In this document: piece after piece, positions 8,689 to 17,343 of the stretch
How positions within the stretch are numbered: position 1 is the stretch's first letter
How the letters are laid out: every line of letters starts with the position of its first letter
Assembly: GCF_001436025.1 (NCBI RefSeq)
Contig: NZ_AZEQ01000008.1
Span: 16,069-80,068 of the forward strand
Length of the DNA stretch: 64,000 bases
DNA from: Limosilactobacillus mucosae DSM 13345
GTDB lineage: Bacteria > Bacillota > Bacilli > Lactobacillales > Lactobacillaceae
Direction: 5' to 3'
The notes under the pieces: model-generated
What the model was told of the DNA's origin: nothing
Databases searched by the model: none
What the model saw: the letters and a program-made list of their open reading frames with translations, nothing else
Translations under genes and position numbers: made by a program

Positions 8689-10024
8689 TTCCGTTAGTAA
8701 ATGGCCCTTTCATAAGGTGCTGGTAGCCAATCGCGGTGAAATTGCGGTTCGGATCATTCGTACCTGCCGAGTATTGGGGCTGGCGACGGTGGCCGTTTAT
8801 TCCGAAACCGATGCCAAATCACTGGCCGTTCAGCTTGCAGATCAGGCAGTCTGCATTGGTCCCGACAACGTTAATGCCAGTTACCTCAACATTGCAGCCA
8901 TCATCTCAGCGGCCCAGCTTACTGGCGCTGATGCCATTCATCCTGGTTATGGCTTTTTGTCAGAAAGTCCTGAATTTGCGGATGCCTGTCTGGAAAACGG
9001 GATTAAATTGATTGGCCCAAGTGGTGATGTAATGCGACTGCTAGGCGATAAGGAACAGGCGCGTATGACGGTGGCTAAAGCTGGTCTGCCGGTCGTCAAA
9101 GGTAGCAGTACAACGATTGACAATTTGGCTGATGCTTTGGACCAGGCTCAAGAGATCGGTTACCCAATTATGGTTAAAGCTAGTGCAGGTGGCGGCGGAA
9201 AAGGCATGCGGATCGTCAATTCACCTAAAGAAATGGCGGCTAAGTTTACGGTTGCCCAAGATGAAGCCAAAGCCGCGTTTGGCAGCGGTCAGATGTATCT
9301 GGAACAGTATCTGGCCAATCCGCGGCATATTGAGGTGCAGATTGCTGCCGATCGTTATGGCAATGCGATTGCGTTGGGTGAACGGGACTGTACGATTCAA
9401 GCACGCCATCAAAAAGTTATGGAAGAAGCACCGGCTGTGGTAGTGCCCGCGCGAATTCGTGATGAGATGCTGCGGCGCTCAGCAGATGCGGTTGCCCAAT
9501 TGAATTACGAGGGCGTCGGGACGATTGAGTTTTTGTATAACCATGATGGCTCTTATTACTTCATGGAGATGAATACCCGGATCCAAGTCGAGCATCCGAT
9601 TACCGAGATGATTACCAATGTGGATTTGGTTGAGCTACAGCTGCGACTGGCGGCTGGTGCGGAATTAGAGCCGCAGTTGGTTGTCACGCACGGTTTTGCT
9701 TTAGAATGTCGCATCAATGCCATGACCCCTGGTAAGATTACTGGTCTGCATTTGCCAGGCGGCCAGGGCGTCCGTGTGGATACAGCGATCTATCAAGGCT
9801 ATGTCGTACCCAACAGCTATGATGGAATGATCGCTAAAATTATTGTTTATGGTGATCGACGTCAGCGGGTTCTCCAACAAATGCAGGCCATCATTGATGA
9901 AACGGTGATTACTGGAATTCAGACCAATCTTGGATTATTGGCTCAGATTTTAAAAGAGCCATCATTCCAACGCTTAACAGCTACGGTCAACTGGTTGGAT
10001 GACTTGCAGAAGCAGAAACATTAG
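8660..10024 (+). CDS. accC: Biotin carboxylase subunit
   Basis: About 454 aa, normal for AccC. It has the biotin carboxylase N-domain (KVLVANRGEIAVRIIRTCR), an ATP-grasp domain with the glycine loop KASAGGGGKGMRIV, the catalytic region EMNTRIQVEHPITEM, and the C-terminal domain. It carboxylates biotin on BCCP using ATP and bicarbonate. The start is ATG 8660, after AGAGGGGG; a longer in-frame ATG at 8642 has no good RBS. No carboxyltransferase accA/accD genes are next to it; instead it sits between pxpC/accB and pxpA. It could serve the pxp system or be a second acetyl-CoA carboxylase copy. Confidence 0.9.
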   Translation: MTSRLFKLNNSVSKWPFHKVLVANRGEIAVRIIRTCRVLGLATVAVYSETDAKSLAVQLADQAVCIGPDNVNASYLNIAAIISAAQLTGADAIHPGYGFLSESPEFADACLENGIKLIGPSGDVMRLLGDKEQARMTVAKAGLPVVKGSSTTIDNLADALDQAQEIGYPIMVKASAGGGGKGMRIVNSPKEMAAKFTVAQDEAKAAFGSGQMYLEQYLANPRHIEVQIAADRYGNAIALGERDCTIQARHQKVMEEAPAVVVPARIRDEMLRRSADAVAQLNYEGVGTIEFLYNHDGSYYFMEMNTRIQVEHPITEMITNVDLVELQLRLAAGAELEPQLVVTHGFALECRINAMTPGKITGLHLPGGQGVRVDTAIYQGYVVPNSYDGMIAKIIVYGDRRQRVLQQMQAIIDETVITGIQTNLGLLAQILKEPSFQRLTATVNWLDDLQKQKH

Positions 10025-10052
10025 CTAAGGTATTTAAGAAAGGGACTGCAAA

Positions 10053-10814
10053 ATGAAAGTTGATTTGAACAGTGATCTGGGTGAAAGCTTTGGTCATTAT
10101 GTTTTGGGAAATGACGAACAGATTCTGCCGCTGATTACTGCGGCCAACGTTGCCTGTGGGTTTCATGCTGGTGATCCCAACGTTATGGCTCAAACGGTAG
10201 CAATTGCTGAAAAAAATGGCGTAGCTATCGGTGCCCATCCCAGTTATCCAGACCGGATTGGCTTTGGTCGTCGGCACATGGACATGCAGCCGGAAAACGT
10301 TGAAAATATGATTACCTACCAAGTGGCGGCACTGCAAGGCTTTGTCAAAGGACATCGGCTGCATCATGTGAAACCGCATGGCGCGCTTTACAATGCAGCG
10401 GCTAAGAGTCTGCCATTGGCACTGGCAATTTGTCGCGGGATTAAGCGCGTTGATCCTGAATTGCCAATTTATGGGCTGGCTGGCAGTCAATTGATTACGG
10501 CAGCTCGTGAAATTGGTTTGCCTTATGCCAGCGAGGTGTTTGCTGATCGGGCTTATCAGGCTGATGGGACGCTGGTGCCTCGGGTCAAGCCGCATGCAGT
10601 GCTGCATGATCCGCAAGAAGTTGCCAAACGTGCGGTCCATATGATTCAAGATCAGGCTGTTACTGCAATTACTGGTGAGCACGTTGAGCTGCAAGTCGAT
10701 ACGATTTGCGTGCATGGTGACAATGAAGAAGCGTTGGCAATCGTACGGGCGCTGCGCTCAGCACTTAAAGATGCAGCAATTGAAATCGCACCTTTTGATC
10801 CCCACCATGCTTGA
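10053..10814 (+). CDS. pxpA: 5-oxoprolinase subunit A (PxpA, LamB/YcsF family)
   Basis: 253 aa. It starts with the family signature VDLNSDLGESFGHY, followed by ANVACGFHAGDP, GAHPSYPD, GFGRR and HHVKPHGALYN, then YEVFADRAYQ-type residues (seen as SEVFADRAYQADGTLVPR). It is the catalytic subunit of the 5-oxoprolinase complex with PxpB and PxpC. It follows accC by 28 nt with AAGAAAGGGAC as ribosome binding site, in the same transcription unit. Full length and intact. Confidence 0.93.
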   Translation: MKVDLNSDLGESFGHYVLGNDEQILPLITAANVACGFHAGDPNVMAQTVAIAEKNGVAIGAHPSYPDRIGFGRRHMDMQPENVENMITYQVAALQGFVKGHRLHHVKPHGALYNAAAKSLPLALAICRGIKRVDPELPIYGLAGSQLITAAREIGLPYASEVFADRAYQADGTLVPRVKPHAVLHDPQEVAKRAVHMIQDQAVTAITGEHVELQVDTICVHGDNEEALAIVRALRSALKDAAIEIAPFDPHHA

Positions 10815-10856
10815 TTTTGTAACTAACGACAGATTACATAAGGGAGGAAGATGTCT

Positions 10857-12092
10857 ATGCAAAAGCACTCCAAAAATGGCGTATCTGAGCTGCCGGCAAC
10901 TCATGATAAGAAATTACGTTCGGCTGCGATTGGTGGCGCGTTTTTAATGGCAATGTCCGCGGTTGGCCCTGGCTTTTTAACGCAAACGGCCACTTTTACG
11001 GGACAATTAGGAGCAGACTTTGGTTTTGCTATTTTAATTTGTATTTTAGTCGATATTGTCGTACAGCTGAATATTTGGCGGATTATCGTCGTTGCCGGCA
11101 AACGGGCCCAGGTTGTTGCCAATGACGTTTTTCCTGGTCTGGGCTATCTGCTGAGTGCATTGGTGGCAATTGGCGGTTTGTTTTTCAACATCGGGAACGT
11201 CGGCGGGGCTGGCTTAGGGCTTAATGTTTTGTTTGGCATCTCGCCGCAAGCCGGGGCGGTGTTGATCGGCATTTTTTCAATTATTGTCTTGGTAATTAAA
11301 GATGCTCTTAAAGCCGTTGATCGGACTGTTCAGGTATTGGCGGCCATCATTGTTCTGGTTTTGATCTACATTCTGTGCGTTATGAAGGTGCCTTACCAAA
11401 CCGCGGTCGTTCATACGTTTAAGCCAACCCACATTGACTTTTACTCGATTTTGACGATCGTTGGCGGAACCGTTGGGGGCTACATCTCGTTTGCCGGTGG
11501 TCATCGTCTGTTGGCGGGCGGTGCCAGTGGTCAAAAAGATATCAAGTACGTTAATGAAGGTGCCTTGACGGGGATCGGGCTGGCATCAATCGTGCGGGTA
11601 ATGCTCTTCTTAGCTGGTCTGGCAGTGGTTACGGCTGGCTACAAGCTCGATCCGGCCAATCCCGCGGCTTCGATTTTTAAATCCGCGGCCGGTAATTTTG
11701 GCTACAAGTTCTTTGGGCTGGTGTTGATCGCGGCCGGACTGTCTTCCGTTTTAGGCTCAACGTTTACCTCGGTCTCATTTCTGGACTATGCCGTCAGCAA
11801 GAAGGGCAATGCCAAGTTTGATCAGTTCCGCAGCTGGATTACGATCGGATTTATCGTTTTTGCCACGGCGATCTTCTATTTCATCGGTCAGCCAGCCAAG
11901 GTCCTGGTTGTGGTTGGCGCGCTGAACGGCTTTATCCTGCCAATCGCCTTGGGTATTCTGCTGGTTGCCGCGCACAAGTCCAAGATCATGGGGAGCGATT
12001 ATCATCATCCGGCTTGGCTGACTTGGACGGGCTGGATCGTGGTTGCCTTCATGGCCTACTCCAGCATTGCCGCGGTTATGAAGCTACTTTAA
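10857..12092 (+). CDS. ycsG: NRAMP-related membrane transporter, YcsG type
   Basis: About 411 aa with roughly 11 hydrophobic helices. The N-terminal motif GAFLMAMSAVGPGFLTQTATF resembles the NRAMP helix-1 signature, but the canonical metal-binding DPGN is replaced by VGPGF, so metal transport is doubtful. In Bacillus, ycsG sits in the same operon as pxpA/B/C, so a role in 5-oxoproline or a related organic substrate's uptake is likely (inference). The start ATG 10857 has better spacing from GGGAGG than ATG 10851. A terminator follows at 12103; this is the last gene of the pxp operon. Confidence 0.85.
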   Translation: MQKHSKNGVSELPATHDKKLRSAAIGGAFLMAMSAVGPGFLTQTATFTGQLGADFGFAILICILVDIVVQLNIWRIIVVAGKRAQVVANDVFPGLGYLLSALVAIGGLFFNIGNVGGAGLGLNVLFGISPQAGAVLIGIFSIIVLVIKDALKAVDRTVQVLAAIIVLVLIYILCVMKVPYQTAVVHTFKPTHIDFYSILTIVGGTVGGYISFAGGHRLLAGGASGQKDIKYVNEGALTGIGLASIVRVMLFLAGLAVVTAGYKLDPANPAASIFKSAAGNFGYKFFGLVLIAAGLSSVLGSTFTSVSFLDYAVSKKGNAKFDQFRSWITIGFIVFATAIFYFIGQPAKVLVVVGALNGFILPIALGILLVAAHKSKIMGSDYHHPAWLTWTGWIVVAFMAYSSIAAVMKLL

Positions 12093-12102
12093 GATAATTT
12101 AT

Positions 12103-12135
12103 GACTGATGTGCTTAACCGTGCATCAGTCTTTTT
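12103..12135 (+). terminator. Terminator of the pxp operon
   Basis: The stem GACTGATG / CATCAGTC with a 12-nt loop is followed by five T, 11 nt after the ycsG stop. Confidence 0.85.
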
Positions 12136-12178
12136 ATGTCAAAAAAGTACAACGTTATACATCTTTTAAACACGGGCT

Positions 12179-12217
12179 TGGAAACGATTGCTAAAACGTT
12201 ACGAAACATGTTATGAT
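12179..12217 (+). promoter_or_regulatory. Promoter with cre-like box for the 12264 gene
   Basis: TGGAAACGATTGCT (12179-12192) differs from the cre consensus only in its last base. It overlaps a possible -35, TTGCTA (12189-12194), which stands 17 nt before TATGAT (12212-12217). This arrangement would put the following gene under CcpA repression. Prediction from sequence only. Confidence 0.4.
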
Positions 12218-12263
12218 GGTATGGTAAGATATCAGATGGTTTATTTTCAAGGAGGGGATAACA

Positions 12264-12704
12264 ATGAAGAAAACTCGCATGATGATGTTTAGTCTGGTAC
12301 TGTTTGGTCTGCTGCTGGTGGCGGTACCCGCGAAGGCAGCCAGCATCGATGCTACGGAAAGCACTGCTTCAGCGTTATCCTCTTTAGCCAGTCTGCCAGT
12401 CGCGACGGCCGTTGATGATGGCTGGGCCGTTTTAGGAGCGTTGGTGGTTGCTTTGCCAGGTGCATTCTATTTTGGCAAGAAAACCGACGAGAAGAGTCGT
12501 CAAAATGCCAAATCAGGCCAATCAAACCAGCTGCTGCTTAACTATCGCGGTCAACAAGGCACGGTTGAGCAAATGAGCGGCAAGCAGGGACTCTTTGGTC
12601 ATATTGTTGGCGTTCGTCACCTGGTATTATATGAAGGTCGCGATTTTGAAGAGCTGGAAAATGATTTTCACGAAGCGGTCGATGAATACCTGGCTAAATA
12701 TTAA
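12264..12704 (+). CDS. Membrane protein with C-terminal HicB-like domain, no HicA partner
   Basis: 146 aa. Residues 1-26 form a signal peptide or first membrane segment (ending PAKAAS), residues 54-70 a second hydrophobic helix (WAVLGALVVALPGAFYF), and residues 71-90 a charged linker. Residues 92-146 resemble the partial RNase-H-like fold of HicB antitoxins: NYRGQ...V, GLFGHIVGVRHLVLYEG, then EELENDFHEAVDEYL, which is the classical HicB ending. The DNA-binding helix-turn-helix or RHH tail of HicB is absent, and there is no HicA-like toxin ORF beside it. The RBS AAGGAGGGG precedes ATG 12264. It is a single-gene unit with its own terminator. Function unknown; a membrane-tethered HicB-like fold is unusual. 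Confidence 0.75.
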   Translation: MKKTRMMMFSLVLFGLLLVAVPAKAASIDATESTASALSSLASLPVATAVDDGWAVLGALVVALPGAFYFGKKTDEKSRQNAKSGQSNQLLLNYRGQQGTVEQMSGKQGLFGHIVGVRHLVLYEGRDFEELENDFHEAVDEYLAKY

Positions 12705-12711
12705 AAAAACC

Positions 12712-12745
12712 GAGCACGGTCGCAAAAAGCGGCGGTGCTCTTTTA
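12712..12745 (+). terminator. Terminator of the HicB-like gene
   Basis: The stem GAGCACGGTCGC / GCGGCGGTGCTC (one mismatch, one G-U) with an AAAAA loop is followed by TTTTATT, 8 nt after the stop. Confidence 0.85.
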
Positions 12746-12803
12746 TTACGTTGATTATTAGAGTATAATGAGAAAATGTTATCAATTTATAGGGAGTGGC
12801 ATT

Positions 12804-13979
12804 TTGGCAAAGCGAGAATCAATCTATACCAAAGACGTGATTTTAGTCATGATTGCGTCTTTTTGCTTTATGTTCAGCAACATGTACTGTAATCCGCTGA
12901 TTAATGGCTATGCGCAAAAGCTGGGAGCCAGCAGCACGTTTGCCGGCGTGATCGCGGGGATGATGAGTCTGGTGGCAATGTTTCTCAGACCGATTGCTGG
13001 TAATCTGACAGATCGAATCTCAAAGTATCGGCTGGCTTCTTGGGGCGGCCTGCTGAGTTTTATTGGTGTGACTGGCTATATTTTTGTATCCAACAGTGGC
13101 CTGCTGATGTTGTTTCGCTTGATCAACGGGACGGGGTACGTTTTGTGTACCGTCTGCATGACGACTTGGCTGGCCAGCTTGGTCCCATTGTCGCATGTTG
13201 GGGAGGCGATGGGACTGTATGGAATCATGAATGCACTGGCAATGGCGTTTGCACCGGCAGTCTCCATTAATCTGTATCATGTAATCGGCTACCGGCCTGC
13301 CATTATCGTCTCGGCCGCGGCGGCGCTTTTGGTTGCGGTAATCGTTCAGTTTGTGAGTGATCGTTCCGTACCGGTAAAGAAATTACGCTCAAATGGGTCT
13401 GGCCGAATCAAGATCATTCAAAAAAGCGCGCTGCCAGTTGCGGCCATGACGGCTCTGTTTGCGATTCCTTACTTTGCTACACAGGCTGATATCGTGACCT
13501 ATGTTGAGCAGCGTCACTTAACGGTTGCCGTGGGCGCGTACTTTATGATCTATGCAGCAGTTTTATTGGTGATTCGGCTTTGTCTGCGCACTAAATTCGA
13601 CACGGTTCGTTTCGGTAAATGGCTGATCGTCAGTTTGTTGGCCAATGTTTTTTATTTGATCATGCTGTCAATTATGAAAACCAATTGGGAAATGGCTTTG
13701 GCGGCCGCTGGCATGGCAATGGGATATGGCATCATCTACTCAGTCTGTCAGTCAACGGCTCTGATGCTGGCGCCACAAGGAGAACAGGGACTGGCCAGTT
13801 CAACGTTTTTCCTGGGCGTTGACATTGGGATGACGCTGGGACCGGTTTTAGGGGGCTTGATTGACCAGTATCTGCCGCTTAAAGCTTTTTACCCGGTCAT
13901 GTTGATTATCGTGCCAATCATTTTCTTGATCTATTTAGGAGACCGCAAAGAGTTAAACGGCGCGGTTGCAAAACATTAA
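12804..13979 (+). CDS. MFS transporter
   Basis: About 391 aa with 12 predicted transmembrane helices of the major facilitator superfamily. Family features include the loop 2-3 region AGNLTDRISKYRLA (variant of the G-x-x-x-D-R motif), the helix-5 region GEAMGLYGIMNALAMAFAPA and a C-terminal half with GLASSTFFLGVDIGMTLGPVLGG, typical of drug- or metabolite-efflux MFS. The start is taken as TTG 12804, 8 nt after AGGGAG; the upstream in-frame ATG 12768 lies inside a TATAAT box (12764-12769), so it is probably promoter. Substrate unknown. The gene converges on tenA with a shared terminator. Confidence 0.85.
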   Translation: MAKRESIYTKDVILVMIASFCFMFSNMYCNPLINGYAQKLGASSTFAGVIAGMMSLVAMFLRPIAGNLTDRISKYRLASWGGLLSFIGVTGYIFVSNSGLLMLFRLINGTGYVLCTVCMTTWLASLVPLSHVGEAMGLYGIMNALAMAFAPAVSINLYHVIGYRPAIIVSAAAALLVAVIVQFVSDRSVPVKKLRSNGSGRIKIIQKSALPVAAMTALFAIPYFATQADIVTYVEQRHLTVAVGAYFMIYAAVLLVIRLCLRTKFDTVRFGKWLIVSLLANVFYLIMLSIMKTNWEMALAAAGMAMGYGIIYSVCQSTALMLAPQGEQGLASSTFFLGVDIGMTLGPVLGGLIDQYLPLKAFYPVMLIIVPIIFLIYLGDRKELNGAVAKH

Positions 13980-13982
13980 AAA

Positions 13983-14015
13983 AACGCTGGGTTGTCAGAT
14001 GCAATCCAGCGTTTT
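13983..14015. terminator. Bidirectional terminator between the MFS gene and tenA
   Basis: AACGCTGGGTTG / CAATCCAGCGTT forms a strong stem with A-rich sequence on the left and TTTT on the right, so it can serve both the plus-strand MFS gene and the minus-strand thiamine operon. Confidence 0.8.
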
Positions 14016-14028
14016 ACATATCTGTTGC

Positions 14029-14709
14029 TTAATTATCAGCCAGGTCAGCCCAGGTCTGGTGAGTATAAGCCATTTGCCAAAAGCCCAGCTCATAGCTGCT
14101 GTTGCGCAAAAAGGCCGTCATCATCTGTTGTTTGACGGTTTCACTACTGTTGGCAGCCAGTTCGTTGACCAAGCCGATCAGCTGTTGAGTACTGGTATCA
14201 AAGCCGACTGTCTGATAGCTGTCAAAAAATGCTTGGTAGACGGGAACGGGACTGGTCTGATCTTTCCAGTAGTCGGCAATCTCATCATAAAGCCAGTAGC
14301 AGGGTAAAAGAGCGGTCACGGCAGCAGCGGGATCAACGCTCAGCTGATGCTCCATATGGGTAATGTAAGCGTAGTTGTTAGGAGCGATGGGAGCTTGCTG
14401 AATCTCTGCTGGACTGAGCTTGAGCTGTTGCAGCATTGGACTGCGCTGAACGTCTTCTCCGGAACCGTTAGCCAGCTTTAAGAGCAGCGCGCCCTGTGAT
14501 TGAGAAAGCAGGGCGGCAGTTTTTTCGTGCAGCTTTTCAAACGCGGTCAGGTATTTGGTATCCTGCGTCAGATAATAGCGAAAGGTTGCCAATGGCAGTT
14601 TACCGCTGGCCAGTTCAGTGATAAATGGATGGTGAATGCTTTTTTGCCAGAGTGGTGCAGCTGCTTGATGCAGTTTTTCAGAAAATTTAGTGGTTTTTGA
14701 GTCGTTCAT
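14029..14709 (-). CDS. tenA: Aminopyrimidine aminohydrolase / thiaminase II
   Basis: 226 aa, TenA family, all-helical. It hydrolyses aminopyrimidine breakdown products of thiamine to HMP for salvage. Visible residues are Cys137 in LLPCYWLYDEIA (catalytic cysteine), the FRYYLTQDTKYL segment with the conserved Asp at about 50, and an ELGFWQMAY C-terminal segment carrying a conserved Glu. It is last in the minus-strand thiM-thiD-thiE-tenA operon, 20 nt after thiE, and converges on the MFS gene through a shared terminator. Confidence 0.9.
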   Translation of the reverse strand: MNDSKTTKFSEKLHQAAAPLWQKSIHHPFITELASGKLPLATFRYYLTQDTKYLTAFEKLHEKTAALLSQSQGALLLKLANGSGEDVQRSPMLQQLKLSPAEIQQAPIAPNNYAYITHMEHQLSVDPAAAVTALLPCYWLYDEIADYWKDQTSPVPVYQAFFDSYQTVGFDTSTQQLIGLVNELAANSSETVKQQMMTAFLRNSSYELGFWQMAYTHQTWADLADN

Positions 14710-14729
14710 AAAAATTTCACCTGGTTGAT

Positions 14730-15371
14730 TTAGTATAAAGAATTGATATGCTGAACGGTTTTTTGAATGTCAGCGCTTTGCAGAATCATTGAGATCATTG
14801 AAAGGCCAGCGACTCCGGCAGCAAGCGTCTGGATCATGTTGGCTTCGGTAATGCCGCCAATGGCCACGATTGGATGGGTGCTTATCGTGACCAACCCATG
14901 CAGTTTTTCAAGTCCCATAGCTGGATCAGCATCATTTTTGGAGCTGGTTGGAAAAATCGGTCCGCTGCCAACATAGGCTACCGGCAGCTGATTAGCGTGC
15001 TTGATCTGTGCTGGCTGATTGCATGAATAGCCGACAAACATAGTGTTGCCAACCGCGGCTAAGACCTGTTCGACACGCTGATCCTTTTGACCAACGTGGA
15101 TGCCGTCAGCGTTGATTGCCTGGGCCAATTCAACGTCATCATCAACGATCAGCGGAATATGGTGCTGATCGGCCAGCCTGCGCAGTTTCAATCCCAGCTG
15201 CACGCGCTGTTCTTGGTTGAGTTGGCTGGTGCCTTTTTCGCGATACTGAAAGGCGGTAATGCCGCTGTCCATTGCGATTGATACGTCATTTAGAAACCGT
15301 TTTGGATCATGATTGACGTCTTGGGTGCCGCCAACCAGATAGCAGTGAAGCATTTCTTCTCTAAATTGCAT
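14730..15371 (-). CDS. thiE: Thiamine-phosphate synthase
   Basis: 213 aa, TIM-barrel ThiE. It couples HMP-PP and thiazole phosphate to form thiamine phosphate. Motifs are FQYREKG (pyrophosphate-binding), IPLIVDDDVELA, ADGIHVGQKD, YVGSGPIFPTSSK, and IVAIGGITEAN with the phosphate loop. An RBS AGGAGGG on the minus strand precedes the start by 5 nt. It is 9 nt after thiD in the same operon. The length is standard. Confidence 0.93.
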   Translation of the reverse strand: MQFREEMLHCYLVGGTQDVNHDPKRFLNDVSIAMDSGITAFQYREKGTSQLNQEQRVQLGLKLRRLADQHHIPLIVDDDVELAQAINADGIHVGQKDQRVEQVLAAVGNTMFVGYSCNQPAQIKHANQLPVAYVGSGPIFPTSSKNDADPAMGLEKLHGLVTISTHPIVAIGGITEANMIQTLAAGVAGLSMISMILQSADIQKTVQHINSLY

Positions 15372-15380
15372 ACTGCCCTC

Positions 15381-16178
15381 CTAGACTGCCCAGTGATTCA
15401 AAGGACCATGCCCGTGACCAACCTGGATGCCGTCGCGAATCGTGGCTTCCACGTAGGCCTTGCCGATGCGAATCGCGTTTTCCATTGATACGCCCTTAGC
15501 CAGCTCGGCGGTAATGCAGGCAGAGATCGTATCACCAGTCCCATGCGTGCGTTTGGTGTCGATCCGAGGAGAGATCATCCAAAAGCTGGATCCATCAGCC
15601 AGCAATACAAAGTCACTGGCCTGTTTTTGATCATTAAAATGACCGCCCTTAACCAAGACATTCTTGGCGCCTAAAGCCTGCAGCCGCTGCCCAGCTTTTT
15701 TCATATCGGCGTTGTTTTTGATCGTCATTTCAGCCAGTGCCTCTGCTTCCGGCAGGTTGGGCGTTACTAGATCGGCGAGGGGAAGCAGCTTGGTCCTGAC
15801 CGTGCTGATCGCCTCATCGGTCAACAGATGCGCGCCGCCTTTTGCAATCATGACTGGATCAACTACCAGTGGTCCAAAATCGGATTGTCTAAGATTGGCG
15901 ACGACGGTTTCAACGGTTTCAGTATCAGCCAGCATGCCCGTTTTGCAGGCGCGAATTTTTAAATCGGCGCTTAATGAAGAGAACTGTTCATCAATGATTT
16001 TTTTAGGCAGCGGCATGGCGTCTTGAACGCCCAGCGTGTTTTGTGCCGTAATGGCGACTAAAACAGTCGTGGCAAAAACATGCCGCATCTGCATGGTTTT
16101 TAGATCTGCCTGCATGCCTGCGCCGCCACCTGAATCAGAGCCAGCAATCGAAAGGGCTTGTGGAAATTCATTAATCAT
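15381..16178 (-). CDS. thiD: Hydroxymethylpyrimidine / phosphomethylpyrimidine kinase
   Basis: 265 aa of the ribokinase-like ThiD family. It phosphorylates HMP twice to HMP-PP. Motifs are [21 protein letters not shown] at the N-terminus, [29 protein letters not shown] and the catalytic [19 protein letters not shown] with the anion-hole glycine and Asp. It is separated from thiM by 2 nt, which indicates tight coupling. Confidence 0.94.
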   Translation of the reverse strand: MINEFPQALSIAGSDSGGGAGMQADLKTMQMRHVFATTVLVAITAQNTLGVQDAMPLPKKIIDEQFSSLSADLKIRACKTGMLADTETVETVVANLRQSDFGPLVVDPVMIAKGGAHLLTDEAISTVRTKLLPLADLVTPNLPEAEALAEMTIKNNADMKKAGQRLQALGAKNVLVKGGHFNDQKQASDFVLLADGSSFWMISPRIDTKRTHGTGDTISACITAELAKGVSMENAIRIGKAYVEATIRDGIQVGHGHGPLNHWAV

Positions 16179-16180
16179 CT

Positions 16181-16969
16181 TTAGTCCTCTTTCTGTAATT
16201 CGGTTTGCCAGGCTGCAATCAATTGATCATCGGCTTGGTAAAGATTGTCCAAAAACATGTCATACCAGCGGCTTGGCATCTGGGTATTGTTAGCAGCGGC
16301 CTGGCCGGCTAAGGCAAAGACCTCGCAAGCCGTGGCGGCCGCTTCCAAGACACTGCCGCCCAAACCGATAAAGGCCGCGATAATACTGGAAAGCATGTCG
16401 CCAGTTCCCACATGAACGGCAAACAGCGGCGAGCCAAATGGAACCTTGATGACTTTTTGACCATCAGTAATGATATCTACGGCTCCAGTCATCGCAACGA
16501 CGGTTTGATATTTTTGAGCACATTTCTGCGCGATGGCGGTCAGATCACCATCCCCAGATCCCGCGTCGATGCCATGGCTTTGCCAGTCAATCCCAGCTAA
16601 CGCAGCAATCTCGCCGGCATTTCCGCGGATGCAGGCAAAGTGATACTTGCTCAAAAGTTCGTTGGCAACCTGAGTACGATAGGCGCTGCCGGCACAGGCA
16701 ACCGGGTCAAAAACGGCTGGGACCTCTAAAAACTGCGCGGCATCCATAACCGCCAGCATCTCTTTTCTTTGTGCGGCTTCAACGGTTCCCAGATTAATCG
16801 TGACGGCCTGGGCAATCTTAACCATGTCTTCGGCTTCTTCGGGCGCTTTGGACATGATTGGCGAAGCGCCTAAAACGTTTAAGCCATTGGCAACATCAGC
16901 GGGCGTAACCATATTAGCAACCGTTAAGACGACCGGATTTTGTTTGCGCAGCTGTGCAATCAGACTCAT
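16181..16969 (-). CDS. thiM: Hydroxyethylthiazole kinase
   Basis: 262 aa, ThiM of the ribokinase superfamily. It phosphorylates the thiazole moiety for thiamine salvage. It shows [52 protein letters not shown] and [16 protein letters not shown] with the catalytic Cys replaced by Met, a normal variant region. GGAGGAATTC is the RBS. It is the first gene after the TPP riboswitch. Because no thiC or thiazole-synthesis gene is present in this cluster, the operon salvages precursors. Confidence 0.93.
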   Translation of the reverse strand: MSLIAQLRKQNPVVLTVANMVTPADVANGLNVLGASPIMSKAPEEAEDMVKIAQAVTINLGTVEAAQRKEMLAVMDAAQFLEVPAVFDPVACAGSAYRTQVANELLSKYHFACIRGNAGEIAALAGIDWQSHGIDAGSGDGDLTAIAQKCAQKYQTVVAMTGAVDIITDGQKVIKVPFGSPLFAVHVGTGDMLSSIIAAFIGLGGSVLEAAATACEVFALAGQAAANNTQMPSRWYDMFLDNLYQADDQLIAAWQTELQKED

Positions 16970-16996
16970 ATGAATTCCTCCTTTGATTGGCTGAAA

Positions 16997-17033
16997 TAAA
17001 AAATCCGCGAACTCGTTAAAACGCTCGCGGATC
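16997..17033 (-). terminator. Expression-platform terminator of the TPP riboswitch
   Basis: On the minus strand ATCCGCGA / TCGCGGAT forms a stem with a 14-nt loop and runs into TTTTTTATT. It lies between the THI-box aptamer and the thiM RBS, as in transcription-terminating TPP riboswitches. Confidence 0.85.
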
Positions 17034-17049
17034 TGGTTGATTCCAATTC

Positions 17050-17155
17050 AAAAAAGAAGCACTTTCCTTCGCAAGCATCGACTTAACAGGTTCAAAGAGT
17101 TTACGCGTCACTGCGCGCGTCTCAGTCCAGAACATGGACTCCCCTAGTGCGGAAA
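17050..17155 (-). promoter_or_regulatory. TPP riboswitch (THI box) controlling thiM-thiD-thiE-tenA
   Basis: On the minus strand the conserved aptamer blocks appear in order: ACTAGGGGAG near 17139-17148, GGACTGAGACG near 17118-17128, and CTCTTTGAACCTGTTAAG near 17084-17101, with a side stem TGCTTGCGAAGGAAAGTG. These match the universal thi element. TPP binding is expected to favour the downstream terminator. AT-rich DNA with a TATACT at 17175-17180 (minus strand) is a possible -10. Confidence 0.92.
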
Positions 17156-17343
17156 AATATTCAACTTAGTTTTTAGTATAGCAGAAAATTCAAATTTAAA
17201 AAGACTTAATTCGTTCAATTAGGCTGAGATGCTCAATTTCAATCAATAAAGTCATTTGCTATGCAATTCTGTTTTTGAAAACTTATCAAGCAGTCAATTC
17301 AGTGATAGATTAATTATAATTATATTAAAAAGGGGGGATGGAT

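Noticed and set aside
9987-10715. 242-codon antisense ORF opposite pxpA
   Set aside because: Shadow frame: pxpA has clear family motifs in the forward frame, and the antisense product is rich in His/Asn/Gln without domains.
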